Assembly (NCBI GenBank): GCA_035606355.1
Contig: DATNFO010000012.1
Span: forward strand, 100,498-164,497
Length of the DNA stretch: 64,000 nucleotides
DNA from: Sulfopaludibacter sp035606355
GTDB taxonomy: Bacteria > Acidobacteriota > Terriglobia > Bryobacterales > Bryobacteraceae
Direction: 5' to 3'
The translations under genes were made by a program, and so were the position numbers. The notes beneath the pieces were generated by a model. That model was not told the DNA's origin, ran no database searches, and saw only the letters and a program-made list of their open reading frames with translations. Of the stretch, positions 26,815 to 36,034 are shown piece after piece. Each line of letters starts with the position of its first letter. Positions within the stretch are counted from its first letter, which is position 1.

Positions 26815-27974
26815 CGTGAGCTCTCCTGAATGAGTTCCAACAACACACCGCCGGCCGAAGCCGGGTGCACAAACACGTAAAGGTGGCCGCCGGCGCCTTG
26901 CCGCGGCTCATTCAACAAACGCGCCCCATTGGCACGCAGCCGCTCCACCGCCGCATTGAGATCCGGCACGCGGAGCGCAACGTGGTGCAGCCCCGGTCCG
27001 CGCTTCTCGAGGAATTTGGCGATCGTCGAGTCCGCCGCCGAAGGCTCCAGCAGCTCGATGCGCGAATCGCCCGCCGGCAGCATCGCCACATGCACCTTCT
27101 CCGCCGCCACAGTCTCCCGATGTGCCACCGAGAGCCCCAACGATTCGTAAAACCTGACTGCCTCTTCCAGCGACTTCACCGCGATGCCGAGATGATCGAT
27201 TCCCGCGGCTGCCGCCGGAACATTCGCAATCGCACGTCGCGGAGCAACCGCATCGATCGCGTCCACAAGCTCCGCAATTCCCCGGCCTTCGCTCGCGACG
27301 GTGCGCAGAATCGCAGGCTTGTGCCCATCGGCGAGGCTGAGCATCGCTTGCACTTCGCGCTCCACGCGATCGGCGCCCGGCTGGTCCGCCTTGTTGATCA
27401 CGAAAATGTCCGCGATCTCCATGATGCCGGCCTTGATCGCCTGCACATCGTCACCCATGCCGGGCACGAGCACGACGGCCGTCACTTGAGCCAGGCCCGC
27501 GATCTCGACTTCGTCCTGCCCGACGCCCACCGTCTCGATGAGCACGTAGTCTTTGCCCGCGGCATCCATGAGGCGCGCCATGTCCGCCGTGGAGCGCGCG
27601 AGTCCGCCGGTAGTGCCGCGCGTCGCCATGGAACGTATGAAAATGCCGGCGTCGGCGTGATGGTCCTGCATGCGGATGCGGTCGCCTAGAATCGCCCCGC
27701 CTGTGATGCGGCTACTCGGGTCCACCGCCAGGATCGCGACCGTCTTCTGCCGCGCGCGCAATGCCCGCGCGACGGCATCAACCAGCGTGCTTTTGCCCGC
27801 ACCCGGCGGTCCGGTTATGCCTACAATCCGTGCGTGTCCGGTGTGTTCGGAAAGTCCGCGTAGCAGATCCGCGCCCGCGGACTCGCGATTCTCTAATGCA
27901 GTTGCCGCGCGCGCGAGCGCCCGCACATCGCCCTCGCGAATCCGGCGAATCCAATCGTTGGTCGAGTACGTCAT
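26811..27974 (-). CDS. Fusion of MeaB GTPase with methylmalonyl-CoA epimerase
   Basis: A 387-residue two-domain protein. Residues 1 to about 250 are a MeaB/ArgK G-protein: GITGPPGAGKST, AVDPSS, ETVGVGQDEVE and NKADQ. MeaB protects and reloads methylmalonyl-CoA mutase. Residues about 252-385 are a glyoxalase-fold methylmalonyl-CoA epimerase: IDHLGIAVKSLEEAVRFYESLG, ELLEP and GPGLHHVALRV. The usual C-terminal dimerisation region of MeaB seems to be missing, replaced by the epimerase. Both activities belong to propionyl-CoA metabolism. The mutase itself is not in the window. An acyl-CoA dehydrogenase gene lies 9 bases upstream. Confidence 0.9.
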   Translation of the reverse strand: MTYSTNDWIRRIREGDVRALARAATALENRESAGADLLRGLSEHTGHARIVGITGPPGAGKSTLVDAVARALRARQKTVAILAVDPSSRITGGAILGDRIRMQDHHADAGIFIRSMATRGTTGGLARSTADMARLMDAAGKDYVLIETVGVGQDEVEIAGLAQVTAVVLVPGMGDDVQAIKAGIMEIADIFVINKADQPGADRVEREVQAMLSLADGHKPAILRTVASEGRGIAELVDAIDAVAPRRAIANVPAAAAGIDHLGIAVKSLEEAVRFYESLGLSVAHRETVAAEKVHVAMLPAGDSRIELLEPSAADSTIAKFLEKRGPGLHHVALRVPDLNAAVERLRANGARLLNEPRQGAGGHLYVFVHPASAGGVLLELIQESSR

Positions 27975-27983
27975 CGCCGGCAG

Positions 27984-29126
27984 TCAGCTCTTCAGCAGCT
28001 GCCGTGCGATCACCAGCCGCTGGATCTCGCTGGTGCCTTCGCCGATGGTGCACAGCTTCACGTCGCGGTAGAACTTCTCCACGGGATAATCCTTAATGAA
28101 CCCGTAACCGCCGTGAATCTGTACCGCTTCGTTGGCGATCCGCACGGCCGCTTCGGAAGCGAACAGCTTGCTCATCGCCGATTCGCGCGTCACGCGCATG
28201 CCGCGATCCAGCATCCACCCGGCACGATAATTCAGCAGCCGTGCGGCGTCGAGCTCCGTCGCCATATCCACCAGCTTGTGCTGGATTGCCTGAAACTCGC
28301 TGATCGGCCGCCCGAACTGCTTGCGCAGTTTCGAGTATTTGAGCGCCGCGTCATACGCCCCCTGCGCCATGCCGATGGAAAGCGCCGCGATGGAGATGCG
28401 CCCGCCGTCCAACACCTTGAGGCTGTCGACGAACCCGTGATTCAACGTACCGAGAAGTTGCTCCTGGGGCAACCGGCAGTTATCGAAAATCACCTCGCCC
28501 GTGGCGCTGGCGCGCAGTCCGAGCTTGTTTTCTTTCTTGCCCGCCCGGAATCCCGGCGTGCCCTTTTCGACGATGAACGCGGAAATGCCGTGCTGCGCGG
28601 CGGCGCGATCCGTCACTGCCATGGCGACGCACACGTCCGCGTAGTGCGCATTCGTGGTGAAGGTCTTCGCGCCATTGAGCACCCAGCAATCGGTCTCGTG
28701 TTGCGCGGTCGTGCGCGTGCCCGCCGCGTCGGAACCGGCTTCCGGCTCGGTCAGACTCCAGCACCCGAGCCACTGGCCGGATGCGAGTTTCGGAATGTAC
28801 TTGCGCTTTTGCTCCTCGCTCCCCATCTTGTAAATGTGGTTGGAGCACAGCGAAGTGTGCGCGGCCACGATAATACCGACGGACCCATCCACGCGCGACA
28901 ATTCTTCAATGACGATCGCGTATTCGATGTAGCCCAGGCCCGCGCCGCCCAACTCCTCGGGGAAAATCGCGCCCATGTAGCCCAACTGCCCGAGCTTGCG
29001 AATCACGTCGAGCGGGAACGTCTGCGCTTCATCCCACTCCATCACGTGCGGCGCAATCTCCACCTCCGCGAATTCGCGGACGCTCCTGCGCAGTTGTATC
29101 TGCTCCGGCGTGTACTCGAAATCCAC
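27984..29126 (-). CDS. Acyl-CoA dehydrogenase
   Basis: A 380-residue flavoenzyme introducing a trans-2 double bond into acyl-CoA. The whole sequence fits the family: DFEYTPEQIQLRRSVREFAE at the N-terminus, CWSLTEPEAGSDAAGTRTTA in the middle domain, and the signature AVQIHGGYGFIKDYPVEKFYRD with the catalytic Glu region near the end. The place next to MeaB-epimerase suggests short-chain or branched acyl-CoA breakdown leading to propionyl-CoA, but the substrate cannot be read from sequence. Confidence 0.93.
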   Translation of the reverse strand: MDFEYTPEQIQLRRSVREFAEVEIAPHVMEWDEAQTFPLDVIRKLGQLGYMGAIFPEELGGAGLGYIEYAIVIEELSRVDGSVGIIVAAHTSLCSNHIYKMGSEEQKRKYIPKLASGQWLGCWSLTEPEAGSDAAGTRTTAQHETDCWVLNGAKTFTTNAHYADVCVAMAVTDRAAAQHGISAFIVEKGTPGFRAGKKENKLGLRASATGEVIFDNCRLPQEQLLGTLNHGFVDSLKVLDGGRISIAALSIGMAQGAYDAALKYSKLRKQFGRPISEFQAIQHKLVDMATELDAARLLNYRAGWMLDRGMRVTRESAMSKLFASEAAVRIANEAVQIHGGYGFIKDYPVEKFYRDVKLCTIGEGTSEIQRLVIARQLLKS

Positions 29127-29128
29127 GT

Positions 29129-30337
29129 TTAGACGATCTCTTCCTTCTTAGCGTCCCAGCGCACGCTGCGGCCCTGGCGGTAGCTCTCCACGGCCATGCG
29201 GCAGGCGATCGCCACGCGGAAGCCCAACTCGAACGGGCACGCAAGGCTGGTGGAGGTGCCGCGAATGTTGTCGATGAAGTTCTGCATGTGCGCCTTGGGG
29301 TCCGTCTTTGTGGTCCCGACCATCTCATTGGCGTCTTTGCGGTTCACCTTTTGCGGGGTATAGCGGATGCTCTGCTGGGTGTGGTGAATGGTTCCGTTGT
29401 CTCCGAGAACATCGTCGCCCACGCCCAGGTCGTTGTTCCCGAAACCGGAGTTCCATGCGAACAGCAGCTCTTCATCGTGCTCCATGGAAACGTTCATCGT
29501 GTCGGGAACTTCGCGGCCGTCCTTCCACAGATAGAGGCCGCCCGTCATGGTCACCTTGCGCGGAATGCTCAAGCCCATCGCCTTGTACCAGAAAGAAAGC
29601 TGATGGCACATGTTCTCGTACACGTTCCCGCCCGAATAGTCCCAGAAGAAGCGCCAGTTGATATAGCGGTTGGCGTCAAAGGCGTGCGGCGGAGCCTCGC
29701 CCAGGAAGCTCTTCCACACGATATTCTCCGGGTTCATGTCCGGGGTCACGGGCCGCGACCACTGCGGCTTTCCGTGCGGCGTGTTGCGATACATCACGCC
29801 GTGAATGTACGTGATCTTGCCCATCAGCTCAGGCTTGAGATAGCTGAGCGCATCGGGCAGCATTCCGGTACTGGTCCACTGATGGCCAATCTGCACGGCG
29901 CGCTTCGGACCGGCATGCTGATACGCCGCGCGCATCTTCTTGGCGTGGTCCACCGTGAACGCCATCGTCTTTTCCTGGTACACGTGCTTGCCGGCATCGA
30001 GCGCCGCCACAAAACACTCTTTGTGCAGATGCTGCGGCGTGGCGATCAGGACGGCGTCGATGTCCTTATCTTCGAGCATCCGCCGGTAATCGAGATAGGT
30101 CTTGGCATTCGGCGCGATGTTCTTCACCGCCTCCAGGCGCCTGGTGTAAACGTCCGCCGCGGCAATGCACTCTACGCCTTCCAGGCTTACCGCCTGGCGC
30201 AGAATCTCGCTGCCGCGGTCGCCCGGACCGATGATGCCCAGCCGGATGCGTTCGTTCGCGCCCATGACATTGGAAGCCGCCAACGTGCCGGCCAACCCCG
30301 TGGCTACGTTGCTGATGAAATTACGCCGTGATTGCAT
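29129..30337 (-). CDS. Tat-exported Gfo/Idh/MocA-family oxidoreductase
   Basis: A 402-residue protein with a twin-arginine leader (SRRNFISNVATGLAGTLAAS) followed by an NAD(P)-binding Rossmann domain (RIRLGIIGPGDRGSEILRQA, DAVLIATPQHLHKECFVAALDAGKHVYQEK), with the family EKP-like motif here as EKTM, and a C-terminal alpha/beta domain. Exported members with a Tat leader are abundant in Acidobacteria and Planctomycetes, where they probably act on sugars or glycosides. It is the first gene of the five-gene minus-strand operon, with TATAAT about 31 bases upstream. Confidence 0.9.
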   Translation of the reverse strand: MQSRRNFISNVATGLAGTLAASNVMGANERIRLGIIGPGDRGSEILRQAVSLEGVECIAAADVYTRRLEAVKNIAPNAKTYLDYRRMLEDKDIDAVLIATPQHLHKECFVAALDAGKHVYQEKTMAFTVDHAKKMRAAYQHAGPKRAVQIGHQWTSTGMLPDALSYLKPELMGKITYIHGVMYRNTPHGKPQWSRPVTPDMNPENIVWKSFLGEAPPHAFDANRYINWRFFWDYSGGNVYENMCHQLSFWYKAMGLSIPRKVTMTGGLYLWKDGREVPDTMNVSMEHDEELLFAWNSGFGNNDLGVGDDVLGDNGTIHHTQQSIRYTPQKVNRKDANEMVGTTKTDPKAHMQNFIDNIRGTSTSLACPFELGFRVAIACRMAVESYRQGRSVRWDAKKEEIV

Positions 30338-30368
30338 GAAGAAAAACCGTCCTCGAGCCTAACAGACG

Positions 30369-30374
30369 ATTATA
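30369..30374 (-). promoter_or_regulatory. -10-like box for the minus-strand operon starting at 30337
   Basis: TATAAT on the minus strand, 31 bases before the ATG at 30337. This leaves a short leader that includes GAGGA, so the transcript would be conventional rather than leaderless. Confidence 0.5.
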
Positions 30375-30435
30375 GCTTGCCGCACCCATCGCCCTCGCGC
30401 GCGCGTCTACCCGTTTAGGAGCTTTCCTGACGGAG

Positions 30436-30441
30436 TACAAT
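30436..30441 (+). promoter_or_regulatory. -10-like box upstream of the acetyltransferase gene
   Basis: TACAAT, 12 bases before the ATG at 30454. Transcription would leave a leader of about five bases without a ribosome binding site. Confidence 0.4.
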
Positions 30442-30453
30442 AACAGCACCTTT

Positions 30454-31428
30454 ATGGCTGCCCGGCTACATCCGGCGCCCTTCCGGCCGGCAGAAATTGT
30501 TGATTTGCGACGCCTATCCGCGCGCGAACTGGACCCGTTGCTGTCCGAAGAGACCGCCTCCTGGCACGATGAGCTGGAGTGGGATTTCGAAAAGTCGGCT
30601 GACCTGGTTCGCCGCTTCGTGGATCTGCGCGCCCTCAACGGTCACGCGCTGCTGGAAAACGGGCGTGCCATCGGGTACCTGTACTACGTTCTGGAAGACA
30701 ACAAGGGCCTGGTCGGCGACTTATACATCGAACGAGCGAGCCGCACCATCGAGCGGGAGAACGCGCTCCTGGAACCGGCCCTCGCTGCCATGACCGCGAA
30801 TCCGCAGATCCGCCGCATCGAATCTCAACTCCTCATGCTGCACTATACGCCCAACCGGCCGGTGCCGCGGCCGGAGTGCGTGAAGTGCTATGAGCGCAAT
30901 TTTATGCGGATTGACCTGACTTCGGCCAGGCTCGCCGACGGCCGCGTGCGCCGGCCCATGTATCTGGACAAGTGGAACGATCACTATCAGGATCAGGCAG
31001 CGCAGCTCATCGCCGAAGCCTATTTCGGGCATGTGGACAGCCGCATCAACGATCAGTACCGCAGCACGCTCGGCGCCCGCCGGTTCCTGTACAACATCGT
31101 GCAATACCCCGGCTGCGGCACATTCTTCCGGCCGGCGTCCTGCCTTGCGTTCGATCCGGGGTCCGGCCGCATCTGCGGAGTTTCGCTGGCGAGCCTGGTG
31201 TCGCCCGAAACCGGGCACATCACGCAAATCTGCGTCTCGCCCGCGGTGCGCGGCACGGGAATCGGACACGCACTGCTGCGCCACTCGCTGCAAGCGCTGT
31301 ATGACTCCGGCTGTACCTCTGCGAGTCTCACCGTGACGGCGGCGAATAAGGACGCGGTCGCTCTCTACGAGCGCGTCGGCTTCACCACCATCCGCAAGTT
31401 CGCCGCGTATGCGTGGCAAGGTTTTTAG
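30454..31428 (+). CDS. GNAT-family N-acetyltransferase with tandem domains
   Basis: A 324-residue protein. The C-terminal half (about 165-320) is a clear GNAT domain with acetyl-CoA motif ICVSPAVRGTGIGHALL and the end motif NKDAVALYERVGF. The N-terminal half (ALLENGRAIGYLYYVLEDNKGLVGDLYIE) looks like a second, degenerate GNAT fold without the pyrophosphate loop. The substrate is unknown. The gene stands alone, convergent with murJ at a 10-base gap. Confidence 0.8.
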   Translation: MAARLHPAPFRPAEIVDLRRLSARELDPLLSEETASWHDELEWDFEKSADLVRRFVDLRALNGHALLENGRAIGYLYYVLEDNKGLVGDLYIERASRTIERENALLEPALAAMTANPQIRRIESQLLMLHYTPNRPVPRPECVKCYERNFMRIDLTSARLADGRVRRPMYLDKWNDHYQDQAAQLIAEAYFGHVDSRINDQYRSTLGARRFLYNIVQYPGCGTFFRPASCLAFDPGSGRICGVSLASLVSPETGHITQICVSPAVRGTGIGHALLRHSLQALYDSGCTSASLTVTAANKDAVALYERVGFTTIRKFAAYAWQGF

Positions 31429-31438
31429 CGTTTCGTGT

Positions 31439-33034
31439 TCACCGGCGGCGTAACAGTGTTAGCTCCGGAACCCGCAACAAGCGCGCCAGCCCGGCGAACA
31501 ACCCGATTCCGAGCGGCACAGAGACAGCTAAGTTCGTGAATTGCGCGATCCGCGAATTCGCACGGCTGCCGAAGTGTCCCAGCACGCCTTTGCTCGCGAG
31601 CCAGCAAGCCACGCCCATCAAACCAGCAGCCACAAGAATCTTCAGCGCGCTCGCGCCCAGCGCCCGGCCCTCTACCCCGCCGATCCGCCGCCGCAAAACC
31701 TCAAACAGAGCCGCCGCCCCACCCAAAGCCACCGACGAACTCGCCAAAGCGAGGCCTGCGTGTCCCAGCGAAGTCCAACGAAGCAGCGCCAAAGCGACTG
31801 CCAGATTCAAACCAATGCTCGCGACGCTAATCCACATGGGTGTCAGTGCATCGTCAAGCGCATAAAACGCCGGAGCGAGAATCTTGATCGCCGCCAGTCC
31901 CGCAAGCCCAACCGAGTAGCAAGTAAGGGCAGAGGCCGTCTGTCGCGTATCGTATGCGTCGAATCGGCCGCCCTGATACACCAGCCCGATCATGCTTTCG
32001 CCGAGCACCGCCAATCCGACACTCGAAGGAATCGTGAGCAGCAGAATGGCGCCAAGGCTCCGGCTCACGATCGCGCGGAAGTCCGCCGTACGAGCCGCCG
32101 CGCGCGACGCCGCGGGCAACGTCGCCGATGCGACTGCCACTCCGAACAACCCCAACGGGAATTGCAAAAACCGGTAGGCGTACCCCAGCCAGCTCACCGG
32201 TCCATCGATGGCGTGACCCGTTCCCGCTGTGATGGTAGAGGCCAGCCGCGTGTTCACTAGCGCGTTGATTTGCATTGCGCCGCTTCCCAGAATCGCCGGA
32301 ACCATCAGCCTTGCCAATTCGCGAAGCTGCGGGTGACGAAAATCCAGCCGCGGCCGAAAGGCAAAGCCCGCGCGCCAGAGCCCGGGCAATTGCCACGCCA
32401 GCTGCATCGCGCCGCCCACAAGCACGCCGCAAGCCATGCACACGATCAACCCCTGATCGAACGCCCGGCCGATTGTGTATCCCAGGGCAAGTCCCACGCC
32501 CACCGAGCCAATGTTGTAGAACGCCGGAGCAACAGCCGGGGCTCCGTAAACGTCGCACGAATTGAGCACGCCCATCGCCTGCGCCGCGAGCGCAACCAGC
32601 ATCAAAAACGGGAACATGATGCGGATCAGCAGCACGGTGAGCTGAAATTTTCCCGGCGATTGCGCGAAGCCGGGGGCGAGCAGTGCCACCACTTGCGGCG
32701 CGAAGACGATTCCGAGGAGACTCACCGCGCCCGTTACCAGCAGCAGCGCGGTAGCGACCGCGTTCGAAAGTTCGCGAGCTTCCTCTTTGCCCTTGGCGGC
32801 GAGAACGCGCGTGAAGATGGGAATGAAGGCCTGAGACAGCGCGCCTTCGGCGAACAGGTTGCGCAGCAGATTGGGTACGCGGTTGCCGAGCAGGAACGCA
32901 TCGTACACCGCGCCCGCGCCAAAGAGTCGCGCCATGGCCATCTCGCGCACCAGGCCGGTGACGCGGCTCAGCGATACGGCCAGCGAAACGGCTCCCGCCG
33001 CGCGAAAGAATTTACCGTGCTCGCGGCTTTCTAC
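31439..33034 (-). CDS. murJ: Lipid II flippase MurJ (MviN)
   Basis: About 531 residues and some 14 membrane helices, a flippase that moves lipid II across the inner membrane. Family sequence begins FFRAAGAVSLAVSLSRVTGLVREM and includes NLLRNLFAEGALSQAFIPIF and NTRLASTITAGTGHAIDG. No ATG, GTG or TTG lies where the protein should begin. A GGAGGG ribosome binding site precedes a GTA codon at 33034-33032 that overlaps the pfkB-type stop, and I used that as the nominal start. The open frame continues upstream over the kinase gene, but that part is a shadow. Confidence 0.88.
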   Translation of the reverse strand, partial: VESREHGKFFRAAGAVSLAVSLSRVTGLVREMAMARLFGAGAVYDAFLLGNRVPNLLRNLFAEGALSQAFIPIFTRVLAAKGKEEARELSNAVATALLLVTGAVSLLGIVFAPQVVALLAPGFAQSPGKFQLTVLLIRIMFPFLMLVALAAQAMGVLNSCDVYGAPAVAPAFYNIGSVGVGLALGYTIGRAFDQGLIVCMACGVLVGGAMQLAWQLPGLWRAGFAFRPRLDFRHPQLRELARLMVPAILGSGAMQINALVNTRLASTITAGTGHAIDGPVSWLGYAYRFLQFPLGLFGVAVASATLPAASRAAARTADFRAIVSRSLGAILLLTIPSSVGLAVLGESMIGLVYQGGRFDAYDTRQTASALTCYSVGLAGLAAIKILAPAFYALDDALTPMWISVASIGLNLAVALALLRWTSLGHAGLALASSSVALGGAAALFEVLRRRIGGVEGRALGASALKILVAAGLMGVACWLASKGVLGHFGSRANSRIAQFTNLAVSVPLGIGLFAGLARLLRVPELTLLRRR

Positions 33035-33960
33035 TCGGCCCTCCGCACTTCCACCTGGCGGTAGATCTCTTCGGTCTGCGGCAGGGTCGCGAAGGCCATC
33101 CCAGGGATGCGCGCCGAGGCCGTTCCCGCTGCCACGCCCCAGCGCAGCGCGTCCACCGGTTTCGATCTCCGTTTGACGGCCCACGCGTACGCAGCAGCCA
33201 GCGCGTCGCCGCTCCCGATGGGGCACACGGCATCCACGCGCGGCGGCAGCGCTTCCACCATGCCGTCGGAAAACGCTCCGATAGCTCCACGGCTGCCCAG
33301 CGACATCACGACGCTCTCCGCTCCCATATCGCGGATGCGCGCGGCTGCTTCCAGATAATGCGTCCGGGTCAGCAGCGTACGGCCGAGAAGCCGCTCTGCT
33401 TCGTGCTGGTTCGGAGTCACCACCGTGGGTTTTGCTTCGATGCCCTCGCGTAGCGCTTCGCCATCGGCGTGCAGCAGCGTTTTGACTTTCTTCTGCCGCG
33501 CGTACGCAATCAGCTTGGCGTAGAAATCGGCCGGAACTCCCGGACTCAGGCTCCCGCAGCACATCAGCCAGGACGCTTTTTGCAAACGCTCGCGAATCAT
33601 TTTTTCGAGGCTCGCCAGTTCCGCCGCACTCAGTTGCGGACCTTTCTCATTCAGGTTCACAGTAAGGCCATGACGATCCGTGATCGTGATGTTGGTGCGA
33701 ATCTCGTTCTGAATCGGCACGATTGCCACCTGATAGCCGCACCCGGACAGGTACTTCTCCATGCGCTTGCCCGCTTCCCCGCCCATCGGGAACACGGCCA
33801 TCGTATCGCCGCCGAAGGAGTGAATCACGCACGAGGCATTGATTCCGCGGCCGCCCGGCGATTCGCGGCACGAATTGATATATGCCCGGTCTTCGAACGC
33901 GAGCCGGTCCACACTGAAAGTGCGGTCGATTGCTGGATTAATCGTAAGAGTGACGATCAA
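33031..33960 (-). CDS. PfkB-family kinase, 1-phosphofructokinase/hexose kinase type
   Basis: A 309-residue sugar kinase. Family features: VTLTINPAIDRTFSV, GGRGINASCVIHSFGG, PNQHEAERLLG, and the catalytic anion hole/base region PIGSGDALAAAYAW. The length and N-terminus match the FruK/LacC/PfkB branch acting on sugar phosphates rather than ribokinase. The start is TTG at 33960, overlapping the methyltransferase gene by 4 bases. Substrate is not determined. Confidence 0.88.
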   Translation of the reverse strand: MIVTLTINPAIDRTFSVDRLAFEDRAYINSCRESPGGRGINASCVIHSFGGDTMAVFPMGGEAGKRMEKYLSGCGYQVAIVPIQNEIRTNITITDRHGLTVNLNEKGPQLSAAELASLEKMIRERLQKASWLMCCGSLSPGVPADFYAKLIAYARQKKVKTLLHADGEALREGIEAKPTVVTPNQHEAERLLGRTLLTRTHYLEAAARIRDMGAESVVMSLGSRGAIGAFSDGMVEALPPRVDAVCPIGSGDALAAAYAWAVKRRSKPVDALRWGVAAGTASARIPGMAFATLPQTEEIYRQVEVRRAE

Positions 33961-34976
33961 ACTGTTATTTTAACCGCCAATACCGCATCCAATGGTGCGC
34001 CGGTGCGCTTTCCTTGCACGCGGGCAAAGCCGGCTTCCCGCAGCAGCCGCTCAAATTGACTGAGGCTGCGCTCTTTGCCTTCGGTCACCACCAGCATGTT
34101 GAGCGATTGCATGTTGGCAGGCAGCGGACCCACTCCGTCTTCGTTCAGAAGCTTGTCCGCCACAAGCAAAGCGCCGTTTTCCGGCAGCGTTGCGTGGATC
34201 TTGCGGGCCAGTGTCACGACCGTTTGATCGTCCCAATCGTGGAAAATGCGGCCCACTGCGTACAGGTCCGCGGCAGGCAGCGGGTCGCGAAAGAAATCTC
34301 CCTCGACGACACCGATGCGCTCGTTTACTGGCGATTTGGCGGCGTGCGCTCGCGCCACTTCCGCTACGCGCGGCAGATCGAAGACCGTTGCACGCAGCTC
34401 CGGATAACGCGTGCACGCGGCGATTGCGAGATGTCCGGTGGCGCCGCCCAAATCCACCAACATGCGGTAGGAGCTGAGGTCGAATGCCTCCACTACGCGC
34501 GGCGAGCTGAGCATCCCGAAGCCGTGCATGCCGCGCAGGAATTCGTGCATCGCTTCGTCGCTGCGAAAGAACGCGTCGAAGATGCCGCCTTCAAGTCCGA
34601 AGGTCTGTTTCCAGCGAGGCGACCCCTCACGAATGCCATCCGCCAGATTCCCCCACACCGGGTAGAGCACACGATCGGAATAGAGAATGTAGCCGCGCAT
34701 CGATTGCGGACTTGCAGAAATGAGGCACGCGGAGGCGACCGGTTCGTTGTGAAAGATGTTGTCCTCTTTGCGCACCAGCCGCAGGGCCGCGCACGCATCC
34801 AACAACCGCTCCGTCGCTCCGCTATCCGCCGATACCGCTTCCGCGAGCTCGGCTGCGGTCGCGGGCTTCTCGTGCAACCGGTCGAAGATGCCCAGCGCGG
34901 TTGCGGCGAACATCGTCTTCGAATGACGGAAGGCGTCGATCAGGTTGAGGACGGGTGACGGATCGGGAAGGCTCAT
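33957..34976 (-). CDS. SAM-dependent O-methyltransferase (family 2, hydroxyindole type)
   Basis: A 339-residue protein. An N-terminal winged-helix dimerisation domain (KTMFAATALGIFDRLHEKPATAAELAE) precedes the Rossmann methyltransferase with SAM motif MLVDLGGATGHLAIAAC, DLPRVAEVARAHA, and FHDWDDQTVVTLARK containing the His/Asp region typical of O-methyltransferases of this family. The acceptor is unknown. It lies between thiL and the PfkB kinase gene with 4-base overlaps on both sides. Confidence 0.85.
   Translation of the reverse strand: MSLPDPSPVLNLIDAFRHSKTMFAATALGIFDRLHEKPATAAELAEAVSADSGATERLLDACAALRLVRKEDNIFHNEPVASACLISASPQSMRGYILYSDRVLYPVWGNLADGIREGSPRWKQTFGLEGGIFDAFFRSDEAMHEFLRGMHGFGMLSSPRVVEAFDLSSYRMLVDLGGATGHLAIAACTRYPELRATVFDLPRVAEVARAHAAKSPVNERIGVVEGDFFRDPLPAADLYAVGRIFHDWDDQTVVTLARKIHATLPENGALLVADKLLNEDGVGPLPANMQSLNMLVVTEGKERSLSQFERLLREAGFARVQGKRTGAPLDAVLAVKITV
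33967..33972 (-). promoter_or_regulatory. -10-like box inside the end of the methyltransferase gene
   Basis: TAAAAT on the minus strand, 6 bases before the TTG start of the PfkB-type kinase. The same TAAAATAACAGT sequence precedes the gene at 48460. It could be an internal promoter, but it is also just the 3' end of a coding sequence. Confidence 0.3.
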
Positions 34977-35893
34977 TTTCGGAAGTGGTCGAACCCGAGC
35001 GGCTCCAGCCGCGCTCCGTTCAGAAGGATGGCGCCGGGCGGCCCTTTCCGCATCGTACCAATTCGCGTCAGCCGCACGCCCGCAAGTTCACGAGGCACGC
35101 GGGTTCGCGGTGAAGCTGTGAACAGCAACTCGTAATCCTCGCCGCCGTGCAGTGCCTGCTCGATCGACGCTCCGCGAAACAGCGGCGGCATTTCGATTTC
35201 GGCGCTCAAGCCGCTTTTCAAGGCGAGACGGCGAAGGTCCAGCGAGAGTCCGTCGCTCAGATCCATGCACGCGGTCGCGTGCACCCGTTCGCGCAGCAGG
35301 CGTCCGAGCGCAATCCGCGGCTCGGGGCGTTTGTGCCGCCTCCACGCTGTCCCGCGCCTGGTCGCGAGCCCCAGTGCGGAGGCGCCCAGTTCGCCCGAGA
35401 CGTAAACGTTATCCCCCGCGCGAGCGCCGTCCCGCCGCAGAGCCGATCCACGCGGCGCCGCGCCGCCCACCACGATGTCGCAAGCGAATTGCTCCGCCCG
35501 CGCCAGATCGCCGCCGATCGGCAACGCCCCCTCGCGCCTTGCCAGATCCATGAGCCCCCGATAGAATCCGTCGATCCAGCGGCGATCCGTCCAGGGCCCG
35601 GCCGCCAGCGAAACCAGGCAGAAGCGAGGCTCGCCGCCCATCCCCGCGATGTCGCTCAACCCGCGCGCCAGCGCCTTCCATCCGGCATCGGCTGCGCTGT
35701 GCGTATCGCGGAGAAAGTGGACGCCCTCAATCAGCAGATCGGTGGTCAACAGCAGGTCTTCCGCCGAACCCCGGCTGCGAACGATGGCGCAATCGTCGCC
35801 GATTCCCAGCTCCACGCCGCTTCCCCGCCGTACTCCGGCCAGCCGGCGTATATCTTCAGTTAGCTGCCATTCGCCGCTAAAACACTTGACCAT
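34973..35893 (-). CDS. thiL: Thiamine-monophosphate kinase
   Basis: A 306-residue enzyme that phosphorylates thiamine monophosphate to the diphosphate cofactor. PurM-like fold with LGIGDDCAIV, TTDLLIEGVHFLRD, ARGLSDIAGMGGEPRF and CMDLSDGLSLDLRRLA. The C-terminal domain has LHGGEDYELLFTA. Length is slightly short of the usual 320-350. It is first in a four-gene minus-strand operon with 4-base overlaps, divergent from the cold-shock gene. Confidence 0.93.
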   Translation of the reverse strand: MVKCFSGEWQLTEDIRRLAGVRRGSGVELGIGDDCAIVRSRGSAEDLLLTTDLLIEGVHFLRDTHSAADAGWKALARGLSDIAGMGGEPRFCLVSLAAGPWTDRRWIDGFYRGLMDLARREGALPIGGDLARAEQFACDIVVGGAAPRGSALRRDGARAGDNVYVSGELGASALGLATRRGTAWRRHKRPEPRIALGRLLRERVHATACMDLSDGLSLDLRRLALKSGLSAEIEMPPLFRGASIEQALHGGEDYELLFTASPRTRVPRELAGVRLTRIGTMRKGPPGAILLNGARLEPLGFDHFRK

Positions 35894-36034
35894 ACAAATG
35901 CCATCTGAGAGAATACCGTACGCAGTTTGAAACGGTTGTTTGGACGCGCCTCAAGAGTTCTCTAGCAGGTCTCAGATTACCTTGTGCAGGAACACCCCGG
36001 GAGCACGACGAACAAGTAATTAGGAGAAGTGTCA

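Noticed and set aside
33035..33562. An N-terminal extension of murJ over the PfkB kinase gene
   Set aside because: The extra 176 residues are the kinase gene read in another frame and match no MurJ protein.
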